From contig NC_087065.1 of assembly GCF_963678635.1 (NCBI RefSeq), positions 36,607,888 through 36,671,887 of the forward strand: DNA of 64,000 nucleotides. Direction: 5' to 3'. Positions 55,356 to 64,000 of this stretch are shown piece after piece. Position 1 is the first letter of the stretch. The number at the start of each line of letters is the position of its first letter. The translations under genes and the position numbers were made by a program. This stretch comes from Symsagittifera roscoffensis. Its lineage: Eukaryota > Xenacoelomorpha > Acoela > Convolutidae. The notes under the pieces were generated by a model, which was given only the letters and a program-made list of their open reading frames with translations, ran no database searches and had not been told where the DNA came from.

Positions 55356-57220
55356 AAGAGTCTAGAACAAGACCTCAAAAAAATTACGTTTAGCAAAATG
55401 CAGTAGAAATATGATCAAAATTATAACACAAAATGTTCGATAGTATAGAAGCTTTTTAAGTATGTCTCTACGTCTCAGTTAGTCTAATACATTTACTTCA
55501 AACGATACAGCAAACACCAGTTCAAAACCTGAACGGCAGACCGAGCCCATGTATCGTGAAACGACGCAGACTGCAACGTTTTTTTTACTACAAAATTCGC
55601 AATGCAGTAGATTTTCGTTCAATAACATGTAAGAGTCATTTCCAAGTCATTCGCCTCTCAATGATGTATAACCATTTTTAAATAACATAAAAACGATTAA
55701 AAAAAAAGATACAAATGTCGTTCATTTCATTAAATCTGCAGTTACTTTAAAGTTTTTGTAAAATTATATTTTATTTAACAAAAATACAAAAATTATTTAC
55801 TAGTTAAATTGAAGTTATATTTATCAAACTTATTAAAACTTCCTTGCTTCTCAAGGACATGTATCTTTATCTTTTCTCCTTCATCTAAAACATAACCATA
55901 ATCAATTAGAAATTGAAATCAATTAAATTCTTAACTTTTAAATCAACCTTTTCTTAAGTTTACGATCTTTCCCTAAACTTAACTGTTCAACTCAAATTTT
56001 ATCAAGGCCTATCTTTGTTTTGTAATAATCTAAACTTTCTTTAAACCAGATCATCAAGGCTATCCTTGGATCTTTAATTTTAAACTTAATTTTAAAAATC
56101 AATTCATTTAAGAAAAATTGATCATCAAGGCTTTCCTTTGATCAATCAGAACAATTTTGTTCTCCCCAACTTCTAGTAAAAATGTGTAACGACCTCAAAC
56201 GTCGATTAACTCTCCAAACCTATCAACGACCCAAGACTAATAGAAGTTTTTTGAATAACTAACCATTTTAAGTAGGATAAACAGTAAAAAACTTCGGTTA
56301 CTCCTCCTTCACTCAAATTTCTCCTCTTAGTTGACCCAGGCTTAAGCACACCTTAAACTTAGTATGACCTAAATTAGTGTCTGACAATCAACTTGTGTTC
56401 TAATGATACCTGAACCTTGGGGATTGATTTACCATTCTCCAACTTTTGATCACAAATCACAACCCTAAGTAAGATTTAAAAAATTTTCTTCAAACAAAAC
56501 TTAGCCACCGAGAAATTACAAATCTATCTAACGAAACGATATAGTCTCTCTTCAACCCGTCTACACTCGACAACAAATGCGCCAAGATTAGGATAACCCC
56601 ACAAAAATTGTAAAAACTAACAGTTTAGGAAACAAAAAATCTAACCCCTGTATTTTGCAGCCATCACTCTAACACTTATGTCAAGAAATAATCCATGAAA
56701 CAAACAAACAATAGTGCTCCACAATTGTTAAATTGAAAACGGAAAATACAATTTGATAATAACACCATAACGATGAAAATTATGACGATGGTTCTATTCT
56801 TCCCTTTGTTATTTACCCACAAAGCGATTACGCTAGAGGACAAGTACAACTTTACCATTGTCTAAGTTTGTTCGAAAATAGAAATAGCGCATTTAAACAA
56901 CAAAATTTTTTTTTTGAAGTAAAAATCAAGAGAAAAGTACTCGATCTTTTTTTACCAAGCATTTGCAATGTCACTTCACATAACTGTACATCTACTATCG
57001 GAGTTTTATCATCGCAATCATCAAATCAACCACCATAACGAAAACAAACAGATGATATAAAATTAGACATCTCAAAAGTTTTCACAGAAAATATTTAAAA
57101 TTTTCAAAATCAAAACTCACAAGGAGCAAACTCCATTTTCACAAACATTTTTTTTTCCATCATTTATAGCTATGTTTCTTTATTAGAAACAAATGAGACA
57201 TTTCATGTATTTCCACCACA
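55356..57220 (+). other. Gyp-E 5' leader with repeated hairpin motif
   Basis: Non-coding. It carries three copies of the CAAGG-loop-C(C/T)TTG stem motif, at 56001-56017, 56048-56073 and 56119-56144, in the same order as in Gyp-B. Two copies use a G-T pair in place of G-C, which keeps the stem in RNA. Confidence 0.55.
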
Positions 57221-57223
57221 AAC

Positions 57224-57921
57224 ATGTCGACACGCAATAGTGAGACCAAAAATTATCTTTTATCTCAATTTCTTTATTCAATTCGTGAAACTTTCACTGA
57301 TAATGAATTATCACAAATAATAAAAACTGATCCACAAAGAATCCTAGCATGGTTCATAATAGATTGTTTCCAACACAACTTAGACTTACAAGCAGAAAAA
57401 ATTATAGACCACAAACTGACGATGAAACAATATTAGCAGACAAAATAGATTATGTATGGGATCCTGATTGATCTCATGTACTATTTTTTAATATCCCAAA
57501 AGATATTTCAAGGGCAGTAATCGCAATTATTTCTGTACACAAAGATTTTTTAAGAGTAACTCCAATCACAACTGACACTGCACCCTTAAATTGGAATACA
57601 ATAATTAATTATATAACAAGCAAAAATAGCTTGATTTCAACATTCAGAAACACACAAGAAACCTTTAACGGAACTAAAAACTTTCACAACAAGACATCAC
57701 ATTTCAGAAATGAAGAAATAGTTCAAGCATTACCTAGAACAACACAACAAAGTATTTCCCCTTTTCACCCAGCACTTACATCACCAAATAGCAAAGACAA
57801 AAGTCTCTTCCCACAAACAACATTACAATCAACAATTAAAACATCTGTTATCGCCAAATACTGGCAAAAGGATTACCAAACACATAGACTAATAACCAAA
57901 AAACGACAATCTACTAAATAA
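57224..57921 (+). pseudogene. gag: Gyp-E gag remnant
   Basis: MSTRNSETKNYLLSQFLYSI starts a 70-codon frame. A shifted stretch with stops follows, then a 96-codon frame (57631-57921) rich in Thr, Asn, Gln and Ser. I assign it to gag by position after the leader and by its composition; no zinc knuckle or capsid signature is certain. The Gyp-B copy lacks this region. Confidence 0.5.
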
Positions 57922-58144
57922 AAACACACAGACGGCAATGACTTTGCTATGATTCTTTCATAAATACCAATTTCTCAAACACAATATCAACCTTAGGAAC
58001 ATAATTATACTCAACAAATACCAAAACCAGTATCTGAATCATTTTTTTTAATGATAACCGAAAAACTCAGACAGACCGCACTGAAAATTACCAATTTTCA
58101 TCCTAATAAAGAACTTCTCAATTGGTCAAAGTGGATCACTAAAT

Positions 58145-58430
58145 AGGTACCCGATGTTCGGTGGACATTACAGTACGTGTTTAACGAGACCCAAAGTACT
58201 GCTACGCTCAAGCTCTGTTAGGATAGTATACTTCATTTTGCATTTTCTTTATTTTTCATTAGAAAGAAACCGTAAAAAAATTCTCCCTAGCGCAATTCAA
58301 CATGTATTCATCTTAGTTTTTGACCTAGTCCTAGCCAATAGTCGTCTCTAGGGCCCAACGTTCTTAAAAGTTTGATTTTGAACCTATTTATGAAAAACTT
58401 GAAAATAGTTAGAAAAAAATCCTAATACCT
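58145..58430 (-). repeat. Interspersed repeat shared with Gyp-B (reverse orientation)
   Basis: The reverse complement matches 34912-35192. It sits between the gag remnant and the 3' region where pol would be expected. Confidence 0.7.
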
Positions 58431-60862
58431 GAAATCAAAGAAAAATTATAACAACGCCAATAATCCTCTCTTTGAAATCAACCAAGAAAAGACTACATTG
58501 TTTTATTCCATAAAAAAAATTAAGAAAATAGAAATCCATAAACTCTCTGAATAATTAACAACATCAAAAACACTTTTAATAACTTAAAAGAAATCTTTCA
58601 TTACAAAAAACCATTTTTGCTCTCGACTTAACAAGTTCAGAATCAACCAATCAAAAAAGTTTGATTCATCTGACTTTTCTTTACGCATCACATCTATTTT
58701 TACCCGATATATATCCAATTTCAACTAGATCTATAACTATAAATCAAAAACATCCAGGTCAAAACTAAGAATTTCCCTCATATTTGACAACTTAAATAAA
58801 AACCGTATAAAAATTACAACCCTCTATTATTAATTGATACAAAACTCAACAATATTGTCTCAACTTTTATCCCAAATTTACCCAAAAAAAACATAATAAT
58901 TAAGCCTAAAGTCACAATTCAATCTGATCACTTAGCCTAAAGTCACTCTATCTCCCAAAAACCCCTAATCATCTCACAAGCAAAACAAGAATCAGAAAGC
59001 TAATACCTAAACTCCCAGACTTCTTTTCACCAAAATTCTCCATCCCACTTGTCAGAAATCAATAAAAAATTCAACCCCACTCGATTTAATTTCCGAAATA
59101 ATAAAAAACAAACCGGCAAAGCAAATCATTTTGCACTAATAACTAACTTTCTCACCTTAAAGGAAAAAAATATCCCCTCCTTGGCACTAAAATCATAATA
59201 CGGATGCTTTCTAAGTTTTAAGCAACATTCGACACCATTGAAACTTACTTACCTGATGAGTTTTTTCCTGAGCCCGAATCTTCAAAACTAAATTTTTCAT
59301 TGTTATTACTAACACAAATAATTAAAAACACTCATCATTTCTAAAAGTGTGTTTTCTCTTTCCTTCTTAGATTTTATCTAGCAATTATCTAGAAGAGTCA
59401 ATTAAAAACAAAAGTAAAAAATTTTTTTTTCAACTTTCGATTAAAAAAAACGCCGTTTGATTGAAAAAGAGCTGTGGTGAAATTTTTTCTGTTGCAATAA
59501 TTTTTTCTGGTGCTATAAAAATCAATATAAACCCAATAAATTGTTAATTCTGTAGTAAAAATCAATATTGAAGTAGTAAGGTAAAAATTGAAACGTTGTG
59601 CTTCTTTTATAGAACTCGAAAAAACGATTTTCACTTGCCCACATTTCATGGACTCTTTCCACAGAAACATGCAACTCGCCCTCGTAGAAGTGTTTAATAA
59701 AAGATTTTCAATTTTTAGAAACTAACTGATAGCCATTTTAACTTGATTTGACGCGTTTCAAATTTTTCTTTAACCCGGCTGAAAGGAATTATAAATAAGC
59801 TTAAACTAACCAACGCAGCTAATTGAGGCCACAAAACCAACCGCATGTATGAGAAAATCCCGCATTTTTCAAACCAGATTAAACTTAAATTAAAACTGGA
59901 TAAATTATTCTTTTGAAACCCAAGTTCAAATTTAATTGAAGTCACTTGAAACACTAAAGAAACAAAAGAAAAACCTAAAACACGACAATCTGTTCTTGAT
60001 AAAAGGACACAAACAAAAAAACCCGATAAAAAAGAACACAAGTTGAACACGAAAATAGACTCTACCCAAACAGACGGTAAAACTACACTCCGTCAACTGG
60101 CCTAACCCACCATGGGGCGGCCTGAGCATGCTCTATAGCCGGCCTCAACACAAGCGCTACACCACGTTTAGACACGCAATCCTATTTTGACGAGAGTAGC
60201 TCTAGCGTGAGCGACTCCTTATTATAACCGAACTAAAAAAAACGCTATTGCGAAAACAACTAATAAAAATAATAGCTAAAACTGACATCACTAACAGAAT
60301 GTAGATATAAAAAAAAACGATGTAAAAAATCTTCTCAGAGCAAAAAAAAACGAGCAGCAAAGAAAGATGAAAACTCGATGAGATTCCGACTTTGGAATGG
60401 TAAATCTATTGTTTGTTGCCGTAGTCACAGCTCTCACAGGATTTAAAGTTTAGACCCAACATCGCAGCAAAGCTAACCATTGAACAAGAACAATGGCCAG
60501 CTCGATGTCGACTTCACATATAGATCCTAGTCACTTAGCGCTTCATACAAAGAAGTCAAACTCCTCCTGCACGTAGTCTCGCTCTGTTTTAACGAAATCA
60601 ACACATCATTGTATAAATCTAGAACCTTGACACGATCACTCAAAACTATCTAGGATACACGAGACCCATTTTTGGAGAAAGAGCAACTGTCCCTCTTCTC
60701 TCTATAAAGATAACTACTCCGAAACACGAACAACTGTTTCTTTCTCTTCCTTCAAGCAGTCACTGCTTCAAAAAGAAACTTATCCAAGAAACAAGAATTC
60801 TTTCTATCCATCCTTCACTGTAGTAAACATTTAAACTTAAAATTCTCTTAGCCCCGAATGGC
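58431..60862 (+). other. Gyp-E 3' non-coding region
   Basis: Homologous in blocks to Gyp-B 36000-37951. 59923-60222 is extra compared with Gyp-B and contains a GC-richer core (60060-60210, e.g. CCATGGGGCGGCCTGAGC). It could be an insertion here or a deletion in Gyp-B. No coding domain is seen. Confidence 0.5.
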
Positions 60863-60914
60863 TGGAACCAGTTTGAAACTAGTTTTTATAACCAATTATA
60901 TTATTGATAAAACT
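60863..60914 (+). repeat. Truncated Gyp-E 3' LTR
   Basis: Only the first 52 bp remain (TGGAACCAG...GATAAAACT). The rest was lost or replaced. Confidence 0.75.
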
Positions 60915-63236
60915 GCGTGCACGATAAAAGTTTGACGCCACGTTGGAGCAAATTTACTTACTGAGAAATGGCGATTCGAAAACAGTGAGTCAAGTTTTTT
61001 TTGTCTTCCTCACCACCACACAGGTGTCTACAATGGAAGAAGCTATATAAAAAGAGTATTGAATCAAAATGGCTACTAGTAGCAAATAAATAGTTTTTTA
61101 TTTGAAAGCAAGAAATCAAATGAGACTATCTTTTTGCATGAAAGATTTTCTTAAATTTTTGTTTTTGTTTTATTTCTAAAAAGTAATTGCAATGAAAATT
61201 TATTGCTTAGTTCGATTGCTCATGTCAAAAAGGTATTGGATCTTGGACGTTGACTTCAAGTTTGTCCTTCATGGTCTGTTCGTATCTTCAATCCTGGCCA
61301 TCTAACGACATTCCACTCTTTTGGGTCAGACTCCATGCCCAGCACGTCTTTGTATATTTTTCCATGCCCAGCACATCTTCCAGACCACATTTTTCACTTT
61401 TCGTTTCTTAACAATTATTCTTATCAGTAAAAAAGTAGATACTTCAAATCTCCTTAAGGGCGATTGTGCTAGAATAAGTGGCGAGCAATAACTCCAAAAG
61501 CCGAGTGAAGGATTGCGCTGAATGCGAAAAATTAACTGTTGTGAACCGCATTTTCTCGATGCGTTTACAAACTTTTCATTTCAGTTCCACCGATCGGAAC
61601 CATATTTGTTCGTTGTAACAAGGATTGGTGAAAATCAAATAGAGACTATTTTTTTGAAACAATCAATTCCAAGCAAGTCCGTTCCAAACAACTCAATTTG
61701 AAAACAACTGCAGTCGTATACCTTATAATAGTCTCTAAAACAGATACTAAAATAAGGTATTTGATTACTGTAGGATCGGTGATCATAAAATTTTTTTTTA
61801 TGATCCTCGATTCTCAGGTTTTGATTGAGAGTAATCGGATAATGAGTAGTACTTAGCTTGGTATTCATTAATAAACACGATAAGTAGAAATGCAAACAAA
61901 TGATCAATCTGGATTATTGATCGTATCTTGAGAAAACTAGTCCCTCCTTGACTTAAGCAAATAGTCCCCACCCGGATTTCCGAAAGTCGTCTCTCGGTCC
62001 TCACTGAACGCAGGGAGCCGAAACTTTGAGATGTGATACGTCGTCACAAAGGACATCATGTATTATAATTTGAGCCAAATCGGGCACTTGGACCGGAAAT
62101 TATAAGTACTTGGGAAAACAGCCCTTGAACCGGAAATGGGCAAATTGCGCAAAATAATGAGCAGAGGCATGCTGATTACATAGCGGCAATAGACCCTAGA
62201 CATCAACCCTGAAAAAATTCTCCTTGTCAATAAAACTCTCCGGCAACTCTTTCCTGTGAAAATAGCATTTTACCAGGAAAAGTGATACGGGCCAAAGAAT
62301 TGTGCTAATTTGGAAAGTATTAACTGATATGAACAAAACTTGGTAAGTAGGACCCTCTTGAGGTTTTGAGCCCAAAAATGGAATATTGACCCGGGTAACC
62401 TGGTGTGGCGTTTAAATGATCTTTAGGCGTTTAGGACCAAATTTGCGTAGAATACCCGGGGTTACCACCAAAACTTAGCGCATTCCCCAGCCCCAACTCT
62501 TTGCAAATTAGAGTCGGTCAACTTACTAATATTTGAGAGGAAAAAATCTATTGGGAGCTGAAGCAGAAGTTGAAAAGTACATAGTTGTACTTTGTAAAAT
62601 TCAAATAATGGAATTAGGTGGAAATTGCAAACATTGGATTGAGCTTAGTTTAGCTAATGAGATGTTAATAGAAAATCAACTAGACTAAAGATAAGAAGTC
62701 TCAGTGGGAATTGGCTGTAATAGGAGCAGGGCTTGGGATGTAGGTCTCATAAGAAAAACTCATGGACGATATTCATTTAGCTCCCCGGAGGTTGCTTTTT
62801 GGCACGTTTTGACCCCTAACAAACAAACTAAGTTCCCCTAATAGCTAGAGGGTCGGGATTGGAAGAGAGCATTAAATGAAATTTGAGATGAACGCTTGAA
62901 GTGAATTAGCTACCCACGAAAAGGATATTTCCTTAACCCCGGGAGGTCGGAACGTCGATTGGATACTTGGAAAATTAATTTGGGACATTGTCGACTTAAA
63001 TACGACTTAGGGTGTGAAGGTTTAGAGGTGAAATGGTTTTGATATTAGTAAAATTTATTTAGAGACGCTTATAATGAACTTAGAATTTAGTACTAGTGTC
63101 GACAGAGGAAGAATTCGGTTAAGATCTTGCGAAAATGGTACGGAGTTAAATGTCAGGACTTGTAGGGACGACCATAGCTCTAACTATAACTAAAACTCAA
63201 GTAGAAGACCATAAAACAGATGAGCAAACAGATGAG
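60915..63236. other. Non-coding stretch near right edge
   Basis: No supported gene. A two-copy motif CCATGCCCAGCAC.TCTT lies at 61334-61380. Minus-strand frames at 61635-62004 show no domain. Confidence 0.5.
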
Positions 63237-64000
63237 CCCTCTTCTCTCTATAAAGATAACTACTCCGAAACACGAACAACTGTTTCTTTCTCTTCCTTCA
63301 AGCAGTCACTGCTTCAAAAAGAAACTTATCCAAGAAACAAGAATTAAAAATTCGGCTAAGTGCACGCTCTTCAAAGTTGAAATTTGATTAAGCAAAACGT
63401 GAAATAGCGAATCTTCAAACTACATTATTTTACACGGGCACAATCGGCACACATGCTAATAGGCCGGTCACCGTTTTATGTGACTGTTTTTAAAAGCTTT
63501 TAGTCAATATGACATTTAAGTAAAATGAGACATAGAAAGGGGAGCAATTTATTAAGATTCGATGCGGAGGAAGTTTATCGTAAACATATGGTAAAAGAAG
63601 TACAAGATGCGAGAAAGTAATGTGATAACAAGTAAATCGATTTCATTAACAAGGTGAACAAAAATGCGAAAAAGATTGGGGAAAATTTAATTTCCCAACT
63701 CTGTAATCCACGCTGAGCCTCATCTTTTCATTACCTTGTGGAAATTGGAGTAAAATTCGATTAGTTGGCATAATTCAATTTTGCATTTAAATGAGTTCCA
63801 GTAACCTTCTTTTGCTTCGATGACCCATAAAACCTATTTCAGCATACTCGGTAAACGAATTCGAAAATAATTATTTTCCGAGTTTTTCTCGACCTGGAAG
63901 TGGCCTTAAAATTTTAGTGAAATTTTATTTTTAAGATTTACCGTTTTTTTATACCATTAAAATTATTGAATGTTTTTAAGCTTCGAAAACACCAATTGGG
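63237..64000. repeat. Chimeric duplicated segment (60691-60799 joined to 53619 onward)
   Basis: 63237-63345 is identical to 60691-60799 (109 of 109). From 63342 it matches 53619 onward to the end of the window with about six mismatches. The two parts overlap in AATT. The left edge lies in CCCT, shared with 60691-60694. The order is the reverse of the source order, as at the closure point of a circle or a tandem-duplication junction. Confidence 0.9.

Larger units (their letters stand above)
54957..60914 (+). mobile_element. Gyp-E: pol-less relative of Gyp-B with truncated 3' LTR
   Basis: The 5' LTR (54957-55343) and the first 52 bp of the 3' LTR (60863-60914) are homologous to the Gyp-B LTRs. 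The leader and 3' region also match Gyp-B in blocks. gag remnants lie at 57224-57921. There is no protease, RT, RNase H or integrase. The 3' LTR stops abruptly at ATTGATAAAACT, after which unrelated sequence begins. It is older than Gyp-B, judging by LTR divergence between the two families. Confidence 0.82.

Overview
This is intergenic, repeat-rich nuclear DNA from an invertebrate animal, most likely an arthropod or other ecdysozoan; I cannot place it more closely. The evidence is AT-rich sequence, long LTR retrotransposons of the Ty3/Gypsy and BEL/Pao superfamilies, microsatellites, GT/AG-bounded exon candidates and no prokaryotic gene organisation. Almost all recognisable coding sequence belongs to decayed retrotransposons. 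No intact gene of any kind is visible.

Layout. 1-3137: non-coding, two small minisatellites. 3138-13067 (+): Gyp-A, a K02A2.6-like Gypsy element (LTR, gag, PR, RT, RNase H, IN, tail, LTR) with many stops. 8621-16098: a tandem duplication covering the Gyp-A 3' end, a spacer and the start of the next element; its left copy lost about 1.1 kb including the Gyp-A 3' LTR. 15061-23562 (-): BEL-1, a BEL/Pao element with all domains recognisable (gag, PR, RT with YMDD, RNase H, IN with DUF5641-like tail). Its LTRs carry a tRNA-like A-box/B-box module. 23563-28798: non-coding, a diverged tandem repeat, a perfect hairpin and candidate minus-strand host exons near 26.8-27.0 kb. 28799-29773: a MITE-like element with about 37-bp terminal inverted repeats around AT palindromes. 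29.8-32.4 kb (-): candidate exons of an unidentified, possibly membrane, host gene with a polyQ run.

32638-38330 (+): Gyp-B, a Gypsy of another lineage with 379-bp LTRs, an AAGT target duplication and only an integrase remnant. 39599-45297 (+): Gyp-C, a K02A2.6-like element with 215-bp LTRs and an inverted internal pol segment, flanked by 157-bp direct repeats. About 46.5-52.65 kb (-): Gyp-D, a related element whose RT/RNase H region is a tandem mosaic. 52.5-53.3 kb: a cluster of short GCGGA..CCGC palindromes. 54957-60914 (+): Gyp-E, a relative of Gyp-B with a gag remnant, no pol and a truncated 3' LTR. 63237-64000: a chimera joining a copy of 60691-60799 to a copy of 53619 onward, in the order expected from a re-integrated circle.

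Nothing here works as a pathway. The window records nested insertion, internal deletion, inversion and microhomology-mediated duplication. The points most worth checking are the circle-like duplication at the right edge, the tRNA-like module in the BEL LTR, the repeated hairpins in the Gyp-B/Gyp-E leaders, and the candidate host exons.
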